From Effrenium voratum (Eukaryota; Sar; Dinophyceae; Suessiales; Symbiodiniaceae), in assembly GCA_963377175.1 (NCBI GenBank), contig CAUJNA010002135.1, positions 432,980 to 496,979 on the forward strand: a DNA stretch of 64,000 nt, in the 5' to 3' direction. This document shows, piece by piece, positions 9,913-18,899 of this stretch (positions are counted from its first letter, which is position 1; every line of letters starts with the position of its first letter). The notes beneath the pieces are model-generated. The model was not told where the DNA came from, ran no database searches, and saw only the letters and a program-made list of their open reading frames with translations. Position numbers and translations under genes: made by a program.

Positions 9913-11180
9913 GACCAAAGAGGTGTGCCCCTTGTTTCCAATGCGATCGCCAGGATGATCTCGATGTTGGCCATGGTCATGGCGGTGGGAGGTCTTTATG
10001 TCTTAGGTCCTGGCTTAGCCCTATGTTCAACGATCCGGGCTTGGCCCTGGAGGGCTATTTTGTCAAAAGGGATCTGAAATCTAGTCCCACCTTCCCTGTC
10101 TATTGTTTGAGGAAGGTTCTGTACTTGTGTCCTTTTGTGGATAGAACATCTGGATGAGTGCTCTTGCCTCATGATTCTCTTGAGATTCTTACGTATTGTT
10201 GTCGGAAATCCACCGGATGAGTGCTCTCGGCATGTTTGTTATCGCTGGATTTCTCGGGCACGGGGGCTGAGAATAGGTGGAGACATGTGCCTCTCCTGAG
10301 ACCTGTGGGTGCAATTCCTGTTTCAGCGTCGTCTTCATTTTCTTTTGCAAGGTTCCTTTAAAATCAACCAACCAATTCTAGAGCGCCCTTTGTGTAAATC
10401 CACTGAGGCCTGGGTATCACGCCCCAGAAATCTATGGAACCACAGGGGCCCCAAGTACCCAAGCCACCCTCATGCGATCTGAATTTGACTGGAGCTGTTT
10501 ATCTAGGGGTTCATTTCCCTAGGGTTTTTGGTGGTTTTCTGGAAAGAAGGATCCCTGGAAAGAATGGGGAAGTTACCCGTAGAGCTTTGTAGCGTTTGGT
10601 TTCTTGTTTTTGGCCGCTCCTACACAGACAGGTCATGTGGGGGGGGTGCACTTCAAGCGGTGGGGATGGTTTTCGGGGCGTGTTGCGCTTTAGGCTTTAG
10701 GTATGTTTGGTGGGTATGGGAATGTGCATCCCCACCCAGTTAGCCAGCGCTGTTTTGTGGGGATTTCGATCCCTGTTGTTCCTGTTTGTTTTTTGTAGGC
10801 AAGATATACAGGCACAGAGAAGACCTCAAAAAGCAAGAGAAAGGGAACCAAATTACCCTTGGCTATGGGTCAAGCATATGTACCCAATTGTCACCCCGGT
10901 AGATTGAAACACGGGTTTGGGTAAAAGCTTTGTTTAATCAAGCAGACACTGGCACGGTTTAGAGAGGTCAACTATATAGGCGGGGTTGGAACAATAATAA
11001 GGTTAACAAACTAAACACGCCCTGGTTAATTTTGATGTGGGTGTCCAGTTGTGGGGAATCGGAAGAGGGAGCACCTTGTGAATGGGAGACTCCTGGATGA
11101 ATAAACCCCTGGTTGATTCATAAGGGAGTGTCCATGAGTGTTCCCACCTGAACGGGACGGGTTCCACCTGAGACTTGAGG
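9913..11180. other. Stretch without supported genes
   Basis: No exon with convincing codon bias. A GGATCCCTGGAAAGAATGG motif at about 10548-10566 recurs near 46313 and, in related form, at 27880-27905. G/T-rich tracts at 10600-10720. Confidence 0.4.
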
Positions 11181-11286
11181 TCCTACCATGACGATGCCGT
11201 CGTTTCAGTCGCAGGGTGCCCAGAGGTGGGCGTGTTTGATTTGGTTTGTCTCAAAGAGAAAGCGAAAGCTAGATCCCAGTTACTAT

Positions 11287-11373
11287 CTAGGTCCCCCAGT
11301 TGCCCCTTTTTTGGGGGAGGGTTCTCCCTACCAAAATAGACTACAGAAAAAAGTGGGTGCCAACTTGACCTAG
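11287..11373 (+). mobile_element. Family A element A3, internally deleted
   Basis: CTAGGTCCCCCAG start, CTTGACCTAG end, lacking the distal arm; exact TSD CTAT on both sides. Confidence 0.88.
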
Positions 11374-11786
11374 CTATGGTCTCTATATACTGAGTTTCTA
11401 CTCGGTTTCTTGGGTTGTCATACTTCGGTTGCTTAGCTGAAGCTGTGAAGTCATGCTTCGATTTCGTTAGGCTTGTTGGTTGGTGGCTTTCATTTTGAAT
11501 GCTGTGACACCGCTCAGCCAGCCGCGCGTCGGATCTTTTTTTGGTGGGCGTGTCTTCTGTAAGGTTGGAGCCCCCGGACTGGTGATTTTCCATTTGGTTT
11601 CCCTTTGAAATAATCCGAAAACAGGTATCCTCAAAAAAGAGCATCCCCATGTAAGGTTCCTTGCGCGTTTTGCCCAACCGACACGGCCGCTCGTGTTTAC
11701 AGGAACGCCGCCGAATTGTATCGTCAGTGAGTGGTTTGCTGTCCATAGTGTGCTTCTTGGTTTGCGATTTTGGTTGTCTTGCTTTT

Positions 11787-11828
11787 TGCTTGTTTGTTTG
11801 TTTGTTTGTTTGTTTGTTTGTTCGTTTG
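11787..11828. repeat. (GTTT)n microsatellite
   Basis: Ten GTTT/GTTC units. Confidence 0.95.
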
Positions 11829-12127
11829 TTTGGTTCTGCTTATTCCGAGGGGCTGCAAAGAGCGACATGTTTTGCTGCCACTCCTTTTATCTTTGCTGCA
11901 CATTGACGGATGTTGGGGAAATTAAATCCTGGGCTTGCATAGGTGTTGGTTTACCGCAATCTATTCTGAAACGTTCTCACGATTATTTTCCGTCATTTCT
12001 AATCGTTTCTCAGATTATTCCGGCGGAGGAGCGGCTGTGGAAACCCCTCTCGAGTGGGGAATGGATTGATGTGTGACCTTGTGAAAGATTGCTCTTACCA
12101 TGGAGACATGGACCTGGGAAAGTTAGA

Positions 12128-12249
12128 CTAGGTCCCCCAGCTAGGGGCCCTTTCTCTCCCCTTTTTTGGTTGGGAGGGTTCCCCTAAAATAGACTACAGA
12201 AAAAAAAGTTGGTACCGACTTATTCTATCCTCTCTACTGGAGGACCTAG
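12128..12249 (+). mobile_element. Family A element A4
   Basis: Both TIRs intact; flanks TAGA and ACGA do not form a clear TSD. Lies just beyond the stop codon of the minus-strand gene at 12325-12882. Confidence 0.9.
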
Positions 12250-12324
12250 ACGAACGGCTTGTAAGTTGGGTTCACCCAGGACCGCCTATCAGCACAGCTA
12301 CCATCGGACCATGCACCGCATCTG

Positions 12325-12882
12325 TCAAGGATAGGGCTCGTGGATATTGGCCGAAAATGTGAGAAGCGTACCAGCCATCGACTCATGGCCAACATTTGTT
12401 TTTGAAGGAACGAGTGTAGGCACACGGCAACCAACATGAACCAAGCTCATTTCTTGGGGGGGAGGTTTCGACGTTTTGAGACACAGGGGCGAGCCAGGAT
12501 CAAAGCCCGCGGAGAAAAGGATCTTTGAGCAGTTCGCCTTCTTCTTTACATTCTTGCAGGGCAAGAAAGTTAGGCTGTCAGGGACCTGGTCCTTAGAGGA
12601 CACTTCCAGGAAGCCTCCCTCAGTTGTTCAGTGGCCCCAATTCTGTTTCCAACTTTTTTTGGGTGGCAGCCCCACTAAAATGGTGTCCAGGGTCACTGAA
12701 CTGAGCTCCCAGAGGTGCTGTTCGGTAGCCCTTTACCAGAACTGGACTCGCGAGTGTGAGGCCTCCACATTTCTCCAGCTCCTCCTTGGCAACTGGCAGA
12801 AGCGGCCTGGCGCCCAAAGCTTCGCATCGCAGAATCGCTGACTTCGCGAGATTTTTCAGCCGCGCAGAATCGCCCAGACCAA
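12325..12882 (-). CDS. Two-exon minus-strand gene interrupted by element L1
   Basis: Exon 1 (12882 down to 12706) is codon-biased and reads LKNLAKSAILRCEALGARPL and LPVAKEELEKCGGLTLASP. Exon 2 (12618 down to 12325) includes VPDSLTFLPCKNVKKKANC and ends TGA at 12325-12327. Removing L1 with one CTCC copy joins GYRTAPLG to GFLEVSSKDQ in phase, giving roughly 155 codons to the stop. L1 contains in-frame stops. Upstream, on the minus strand, exon 1 abuts element E2. Not recognised as a known family. Confidence 0.52.
12619..12705. mobile_element. Family L element L1
   Basis: TIRs CTCAGTTGTTCAGTGGCCCC and GGTCACTGAACTGAG; exact TSD CTCC at 12615-12618 and 12706-12709. Confidence 0.88.
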
Positions 12883-12883
12883 T

Positions 12884-12983
12884 GGGATCCCATTTTGGGG
12901 TTTTCGGTGCACCACCCATTTTAGAACCTATTTTAGATTGGGATGTTCACTGGGGGTACGGCGTTGTGACCCATGGCCATATT
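12884..12983 (+). mobile_element. Family E element E2, left end lost
   Basis: GGGATCCCATTTTGGGGTTT, CACCACCCATTTTAGAACC, right end GTGACCCATGGCC. Directly adjoins F1. Confidence 0.85.
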
Positions 12984-12987
12984 TCTT

Positions 12988-13096
12988 TGGTGCATTTTGC
13001 CCAGGGATGTTAGCACTGACAACCTTTTTGCCAACTGATTTTTCCCATCAAAAACACTAAAAGTTACACTTTTAGCAGGGAAGCCAAGAGCAACCG
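12988..13096 (+). mobile_element. Family F element F1
   Basis: CTTTGGTGCATTTTGCCCAG to AAGAGCAACCGA; ATTT-type short repeat on both sides. Confidence 0.82.
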
Positions 13097-14314
13097 ATAT
13101 TTTTTGACCCCGGATGAATCAACCCCAGGTTAGGGTGTTCCCCTCGAATTTTTGACACCAGGTTGACACCCCCATTCTGGGTCAACATTGAGCTCTGGAA
13201 CTCTCCGAACCACCAAACAGAGGAGAATTTTAGCAGTTCAACTGGCTGTGAGGTGCCTTTTGTCGACTGTATTTGAGGAAACCTGTCATCGAAATTCCCT
13301 CGCAAATCCAATATCTGTATGTGTCTTTTGAGGGTACTCGCTTCAGGTAGGTTTGAAAGGAAACCAAATGGATAATCTAATACCTAGATCCTCCAAGGTG
13401 TGCTTTTTTGTGCTCTTTCGAGAAAAAGGGCCTTTTGGCTCAAAAAGCGCTTTTGCTAGCTGCGCGCTTTTCCCAGTGATGCATGCTTTCTTGATTGCTC
13501 TTGTGCTGTTGCCGGACCAAAAGGCGCTTTTTCTGACGTGCTTCGCGGCAGAGCAGTTGCTGGGTTAAAAAGCGTTTTTCCACGAACCAGCGGAAATAAA
13601 TTATTGCTTTTTCGCCAAACAGCGGACATGTTGCACACCCGGAGGGCCCAGGTGTGTCTAAAGCTTTTGGAAAACCCGAGCAGTAGATGCGCGTGGGGAT
13701 GCTACCCACCGCGGAATAAGGGTGATAAATGGTTCTAGTTTGCCGATATCATTTTTTTGCTTTCAACCTCAAGGCAGAATTCGAACTATTTGGGGCTATG
13801 TAGATCTGGGTTCCGTGTTTTGACCCACCGAAAGCTGGTCATCAAAGGCTGATTGAACACGTCGCCCAGTTCGCGAGGCTGTGATGTCAACCTTTACCAT
13901 CCAGCCAGAGGTCGAACCAAACCTTCGATAGACTGGACACAAATTGTGCACCTCGACACTGAGCTATTGGGATAATTGCTGCATCATTCGAATGTGTTTG
14001 CCCATTCTGGGCCGGGAACCTCATATTATGATGGTTCTGTTTTTGTTTTAAGGCTCCCCAAAAAAGGTGGATTCCTCTTCGCTTCCGATTAAAGCCCACC
14101 AAGACGGGGGCCAAAGGTAGGTTCCTTTTCGCTTTCCGTTAAAAACCCTCCCAAACAGATGGGGGGCCAACTCTAAAAAGACTTGAGCCAGCTGGCAGGC
14201 TCGCGGTCTCCGACACCATCTTCCCTGGTGCGTCCACTGCTTCCATACGTGCTGATTGACGAGCCACATGCTGAAAACCTGGGTAGATGAAGGTTAGGGA
14301 CAATCCCCTTGCCA
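13097..14314. other. Stretch without supported genes; hairpin-rich
   Basis: Holds an array of AAAAGCGCTTTT-like palindromes (13435-13580) and copies of the motif CCCCGGATGAATCAACCCC. Open frames exist on both strands at 13353-13709 but lack codon bias. Confidence 0.4.
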
Positions 14315-14395
14315 TAGGTGTCCTTTTTGGTTGATTTGGTTTAAAAATAGAGGGCGATTCCTGGTTTACCTGATGATTCGCATTGTACTATTGGG
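14315..14395 (+). mobile_element. Family D element D2, right end missing
   Basis: CATAGGTGTCCTTTTTGGTT and ATAGAGGGCGATTCCTGGTT; the half carrying ACCAGGGCCATCTATT is absent. Confidence 0.75.
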
Positions 14396-14485
14396 TTTTG
14401 ATTGTGGCTCTGATGAAAACATGCCCCTTGGTGACCACCCGGCGTTTTGCTCAAATGTACAGGCCTTGCTTCCGCGCTTGGTTGG

Positions 14486-14819
14486 ATGTTGCGTCTTGTT
14501 GCGCTGTTGCCGTTGGGTAGCATTGCTAGCTACAGCTGGTCGTTGGTACTGATGGAAGATGCTTTGGCACAGAACGCATCATGTCTGGATGGATCACCAG
14601 GGCCATACCGGATCGAACCAGGGGCAGTGGCGCTACAAAATGGATTCATTTCCAAGGCGGTGGCTGGTGCAGCAAACAGGATTGCTTCGAAGGTTCATTG
14701 ACATCGGCCGGAAGCAGTTCGAACTATCAAGGTGAGAGGGACGAGACGTTGAGGGAGTCGATCGGAGGGTATTTGTCCAATAGCAGCGAGATAAACCCTG
14801 ATTTCTACAATTGGAACAA
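14486..14819 (+). pseudogene. Pectinacetylesterase/Notum-like N-terminal fragment, frameshifted
   Basis: The only recognisable family in the window. Met at 14486 starts a hydrophobic signal-like stretch (MLRLVALLPLGSIASYSW), followed by EDALAQNASCLDGSPGPY. After a one-base shift near 14620-14627 comes KWIHFQGGGWCSKQDCFEGS and then INPDFYNWNK. CLDGSPxxY, GGGWC and NPxFYNWN are hallmarks of pectinacetylesterases (PF03283, secreted carboxylesterases that deacetylate cell-wall polysaccharides or lipidated proteins). The exon ends AACAAG followed by GTCAGC, a good donor. The segment expected to carry the catalytic Ser was not found downstream. A pseudogene, an assembly error or a real frameshift cannot be separated. 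Confidence 0.72.
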
Positions 14820-15170
14820 GGTCAGCCTTCGATGTCCAAACGTGATTTTACAGTGGTCCTGTCATACAAACTGCTGCGCAGAAAGCACTGATAAATGACT
14901 CTCTCAAATCAACAATGTTGTCAAGCCCATGCTCCGACCACCGAAAGCCAAAGCCTGAACCAAACAGTTTTCGACATGGTCGTTGGTGTCCAGAAGCGAA
15001 CAGTGGGACCTCTAGTGATTGAGTTTCCCTTGAATTTGCTACGGAAGACTGACTCAGTCAAACATGCCATGAAGTAGGTTTGGCAAATTCCGATCAAGCC
15101 CCTTGTCAGACTACGTGGGACAGAATTGTGGTCACCCATCCCCAGCTGTCCACCCATTGCCTACCATGGC

Positions 15171-15280
15171 TAGGTCCCCCAGTAGTGCCCTTTCACCCTT
15201 AGAAGAGGGTTCCCCTACTAAAACAGACTACAGAAAAAAAACGGGTACCCTTATTCTAACCGCTCTACTGGAGGACCTAG
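15171..15280 (+). mobile_element. Family A element A5
   Basis: Both TIRs intact; exact TSD ATGG (15167-15170, 15281-15284), which includes a possible start codon. Confidence 0.93.
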
Positions 15281-15440
15281 ATGGCATCCACTCTGGCAGT
15301 TTTTGCCTCACGTTTGCAGAAAAGAGTCGCCATGGACGGCGATCCCACGGTACCGGACCCGCCGCTGGAGCGGACGCACGACTCCGATCTCGGGGAGAAG
15401 CAGCGGGAGGAGATCGGACGAACTCGGCGGTTTCACGTTG
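15281..15440 (+). CDS. Exon between elements A5 and B2, unknown protein
   Basis: Starts at the base after A5 and ends where B2 begins. From 15333 the codons end almost only in G/C, reading MDGDPTVPDPPLERTHDSDL and GEKQREEIGRTRRFHV. The 5' part may be intron, with acceptor CGTTTGCAG at 15321. Removing B2 and one TG continues as ECHSWTFSGALLFAP and a stop. If translation starts at 15281, A5 inserted exactly at the start codon. Acidic, coil-forming peptide; no family recognised. Confidence 0.5.
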
Positions 15441-15560
15441 CCCAGAGGCTCCTGGGGCTTTCGATGGAAGACCCGACCCCTCCATTAGACACCCCAGAGG
15501 TGTTTGGGGTTCTCAAAACCTGGCTGTTTGAGGGCCCAAAAAACATTTGGAGCCTTTGGG
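15441..15560 (-). mobile_element. Family B element B2
   Basis: CCCAGAGGCTCCTGGGGCTT to GGAGCCTTTGGG; flanking dinucleotide TG on both sides. Confidence 0.88.
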
Positions 15561-16084
15561 TGAGTGCCATTCCTGGACTTTCAGCGGTGCCCTGTTGTTC
15601 GCTCCCTGAGTTCCGTTTTTGGGGGAGAGTTGTTTGGTGCCAAGTAGACCTGCAGTTTGGTTACTTGCTCTTGCCAATCCACTAAGTCAAGTTTCTTGGA
15701 GCTTTGTTCACCAGGGGTAAAGGGTTTTGACCCACAGCCATATGGGAATCCTGAAGAAACCCGTGAGTTTTAACAAACGGTGGTGCGCGACTGACGCGCG
15801 GATTTTTCGCTTGTCCATTGGCTGGGAAGCCCCAGCCCTATCAAGCCAAAGCCAAAAAACAGAGGACATAGGAACAAAGTACACAATAAAAATGCTCATC
15901 CAACCCCTTCCCACCACTTCCGCCCTGGAGGGCTTCTTGCGGTTTTTCGCACGGAGATTTGTAGCCGGGCGGTTTGCTTTGAATCCCTGGTTAATCCCTT
16001 TGCAAAACCAGCTGGTTAAATCGCATATTTCTCCTCCCCTTTTTTTGGACGCCCCCAGCCCCAGCGGGTGGGTTTGGTTTGGAG

Positions 16085-16195
16085 GAGCTGGAGCGGGAGG
16101 TGCAGCGCCTGAAGGCCGAGAAGGCTCAAGCGGTGGAGGACGAGGAGTACGAGGAGGCTGCGGCGCTGAAGCGCCGCATCAAGGCGCGGGGATTC
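16085..16195 (+). CDS. Exon with UVR-like coiled coil
   Basis: After acceptor TTTGGAG, a G/C-ending codon frame reads ELEREVQRLKAEKAQAVEDE and then EYEEAAALKRRIKARG. The second part matches the UVR pattern (PF02151; EEAAALRDRI-type helix pair), a short interaction helix found in UvrB/UvrC, ClpC and several eukaryotic proteins; the first part is a plain coiled coil. Too short to name the protein. Element F2 begins about 55 bp downstream. Confidence 0.55.
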
Positions 16196-16249
16196 CGCGG
16201 GCAAAGGGGTGTCCAGTTGTCTACGGCTTACACCCCCCAAGCGAAGCTA

Positions 16250-16350
16250 GCCTTGGTGCATGTTGCTTGGATGTTAGGACTTTAACTTTGGGTTCTCCAT
16301 TACACCACCAAAAGTTGAACTGGTAGCAGGGGAGCAAAAAGCAATTGAGA
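16250..16350 (+). mobile_element. Family F element F2
   Basis: CCTTGGTGCATGTTGCTTGG to GGGGAGCAAAAAGCAATTGA. Confidence 0.78.
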
Positions 16351-16592
16351 GGGGGATACAGCGCCCCAAGCTCCTTGTAACAGTACTGATTGCATTTACA
16401 TGGGCTTGGGGGGGTGGAATTTATGGCGATTCCCTTTGGGTCTTTATGGCTGCACGAGACGGTTCGCCCTCTACTTTGCCTTTTGAGCTCGCCTATTAAC
16501 TGGCCTTTCACTTTTGAGTAGTTCCTGCTCTGCCCCCCAAGCCAGGGACCTGTTCGATTCCCAACCAATCGGGGGTCCTCAGGTCTTCTTCG

Positions 16593-16988
16593 GTGGTGGT
16601 CGGCTTTGGATTTGGCTTCGGGCTCCCTGGTTCCTGCCTTCGGGTTCTGGTAAACCCAACCTCCACATCAAACCACCCGCCTCACCTCCACACCAAGCCA
16701 CCCGGCTCACCACCTGGGAAGCTGACCCATGGTTGTTGTCGGGAAGCAGTTTTTACATGTTTGCTTATGTGTGGTTTAATGGTTGAAATCCAAATCCACT
16801 TCACTGCCAAAAATTGAAAACTTGCTCCCCTTCCAACGCCAACCAGGGACCTGCCAGGTCTTGGAGGACACCTTGGGCCAAGTCGTGCGCTACGCCCCGC
16901 CCCCGGAAGCCGCGAAGCCCAAGGCGGAAGCGAAGGCGAAGGCGAAGCTGCCCAGTGCCTGGGCCAAGTCTGGGGACATTGTCACCAG
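16593..16988 (+). CDS. Two-exon frame split by element G1; Ala/Lys-rich protein
   Basis: Exon 1 (about 16593-16727) reads Pro/His-rich NPTSTSNHPPHLHTKPPGSP, then PGKLT. Exon 2 (16852-16988) reads CQVLEDTLGQVVRYAPPPEA, then a repeated Ala-Lys segment and LPSAWAKSGDIVTR. They join in phase when G1 and one GACC copy are removed. Exon 2 has very high G/C third positions and ends at ACCAGG followed by GTTCCG. The Ala/Lys/Pro linker resembles a flexible interdomain segment. Exon 1 is weaker than exon 2. Confidence 0.5.
16728..16847 (+). mobile_element. Family G element G1
   Basis: CATGGTTGTTGTCGGGAAGC to CCAACGCCAACCAGG; exact TSD GACC at 16724-16727 and 16848-16851. Confidence 0.88.
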
Positions 16989-17568
16989 GGTTCCGGTTTT
17001 GTTTGGCCGGGGGGGGGCTAATGGGAAACCAGCAGGAACACTACTTGTCTTTGTTGTTTGTTTCGGTCTTGCTTGCTTTCTTTCATGCTTGCTTGCTCGC
17101 TCGCTCGTTTGTTGCTGTTTTTTGGGGGGTGGGGCGTCGCTAACAAAAGCACACCCATATGTGTTTCTGTTTCTTGGGAGTAGCTGTTTTGCTTGGTTAG
17201 TCGAACACCAACCAAATAAATTCTAGGGGGTTCCATTGACACAAACCATAGTTTTTTTTTTCAGAGTTTGAGGGGTTGCAGCTGTAGTTCTCCTGTGGGT
17301 GGTTTGAATCATTCATGTTAAGAGGGTTTTGCCTGGGTGGTGTTTAGTGGCAAGTCTGCCTTACCTGCACCCTCAAACTAGCCTTGAGAAGGCACCCCTC
17401 ACCCCCGAATTTTGGCAGAATATCCCATGTTGATATTGTAGTTGAAGGGTTCAGGTATATCCATCCTTACCCTTCCTTGAATCAAATGAGTCACACTCAA
17501 AACCCAGGTAGATGGAAGTTAGTACGGGATAATTACTCTCAACGATATATAGGTGCAGCGCCTTTTAG

Positions 17569-18076
17569 ATCTTTTTTAGTACCCGTTGGTTAATACGGCT
17601 TGATTGTGACTCGAATGAGGGTATAGAGAAGATTGAAGTCCTTCTGCGGGTGGACAACATCCATGCTACGCACCACCTAAGAAAGCCTGGTTTGCCTGTA
17701 AATGCCAACAAACCTAGGTCCCCCAGTAGTGTCCTTTTACCATTTTTTTTGGGGGGAGGGTTCCCCTACTAAAATCGACTACAGAAAATGGGCACCCTTG
17801 TTCTAAGCTCTCTTCTGGAGGACCTAGTAACAATTGTTTCAACTTGTCAACCACGGTTTCTTAGGTGCGAGAAGCGGACTTTGCTTCTCCACAGTAAGTA
17901 CAGGCTTGAAGCTTGACCAAGGTGAGCTGCAGCATGGAGAGGCGCGGCGGGGGGGGGGGGGGATCTTGAGTGAGTCCCATCCATCTCAAATTGTGCATAG
18001 ATTTTATAAAATCCCAGAAGGTGCTAGGTACAAGGGGTGGGTAGTTGAGAGGCGAGGATGCCTGAGGGTTCCTTAG
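17569..18076 (+). CDS. Two-exon gene split by element A6, unknown protein
   Basis: Acceptor GCGCCTTTTAG, then exon 1 (17569-17713) reads STRWLIRLDCDSNEGIEKI, then VLLRVDNIHATHHLRKPG. A6 follows. Exon 2 (17832-18076) begins LFQLVNHGFLGARSGLCFS and reaches a stop after about 80 codons. The join is in phase only when A6 plus one 4-bp copy (AAAC/TAAC) is removed; retaining CTAG gives an early stop. A poly-G run at 17948-17961 lies in exon 2. No family recognised. Confidence 0.55.
17714..17827 (+). mobile_element. Family A element A6
   Basis: Both TIRs intact; imperfect TSD AAAC/TAAC. Confidence 0.92.
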
Positions 18077-18116
18077 ATTTCCTTCTGCCATAGAGAACGC
18101 CCCATTCAGGACTCAA

Positions 18117-18491
18117 CTAGACTATGACATTGAAGGGGGGAAACATTCGTGAGTGCCTCAAGTTCAGTGAGTGCCTATCTGCTTCATGGTCATGGCTTAC
18201 TTGAATGGACCTCAAAAGCCCCGAGACCAAATGTGTCCAGTGCTTGGACCAAATTTGGACGTGGTTCCAACTGGTTTTTGATGCGGAAGGAACCCTAATC
18301 GGGGTTGATTGAGTCGGAATTGAACGGGGACCCCAGCCCATTTGGGATTCCTTCATTTCGAGGCACAGCGAACTCGAGCTTTTAGCCTTTTTGGCTTTCA
18401 TGTTGGGTCCAGTCGCACGTGACAACTTGCAACCCCCCGACCGCCTGAACCCTCCAAGTTGCAAAATCTGTGGCATCATTTTGCATCCCAC
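18117..18491 (-). CDS. Minus-strand open frame, unknown
   Basis: A 124-codon frame with few plus-strand competitors. It includes SKTSWNHVQIWSKHWTHLV and DHEADRHSLNLRHSRMFPP and ends with TAG at its 3' end. Moderate third-position bias only. It could be a minus-strand terminal exon or stop-poor sequence. Confidence 0.28.
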   Translation of the reverse strand: MGCKMMPQILQLGGFRRSGGCKLSRATGPNMKAKKAKSSSSLCLEMKESQMGWGPRSIPTQSTPIRVPSASKTSWNHVQIWSKHWTHLVSGLLRSIQVSHDHEADRHSLNLRHSRMFPPFNVIV

Positions 18492-18629
18492 CTTTAAAAA
18501 CTAGCCAAGGGCTAAACCATTTCAGGCAATGCCAGCAGAATGATTTTCACCCCCTCCCTTTTTTTCCCCTTTCTCGGGTTACGTCCCTAGCAATGAATGG
18601 ATCGACAGGTTCATCGATCCACCCTCTAC

Positions 18630-18740
18630 TGCTATTGGGTTGGATCTTTAGACTTTAACTCTTTGCATTCCCCCCATATTTCCTTTTTAATCAACCAGCA
18701 ACAAGTTCAACTTTTTGCTGGGGGATCTACAGCGCCCAAG
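18630..18740 (+). mobile_element. Family F element F3, diverged
   Basis: TACTGCTATTGGGTTGGATC, GACTTTAACT and TTTTTGCTGGGGGATCTACA align with F8. Confidence 0.6.
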
Positions 18741-18747
18741 CACCTAG

Positions 18748-18899
18748 GACTCGTATCCGCTCGGGGCAGTCGGCTCGAGGCGCTCTGGGAGATGCCTTCC
18801 GAGAACATGCGCCTCATCGAGGACGAGCGGATCTTCATGCAGAAGCCGCTCGTCGCGATCTGTGAAAAACGCGCCGCGACGTCGGAGGAGTTAAAAGGG
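18748..18899 (+). CDS. Exon, unknown charged protein
   Basis: Acceptor CACCTAG, then a strongly codon-biased frame reading LEALWEMPSENMRLIEDERI, then FMQKPLVAICEKRAATSEEL, ending AAAGGG before GTGTATTTG (possible GT donor). It directly follows element F3. The peptide looks like a structured helical domain but matches no family I know. Confidence 0.52.

Noticed and set aside
12060..12131. A bacterial-type or eukaryotic promoter upstream of exons
   Set aside because: No consistent TATA or other promoter motif could be found here or elsewhere; dinoflagellate promoters are poorly defined.
13429..13446. GCCTTTTGGCTCAA resembles the dinoflagellate spliced-leader relic (core GCCATTTTGGCTCAAG)
   Set aside because: It lacks a base and the flanking CCGTA, and lies in a palindrome cluster; a similar chance match is at 21793. 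Not enough for a retroposed-transcript relic.
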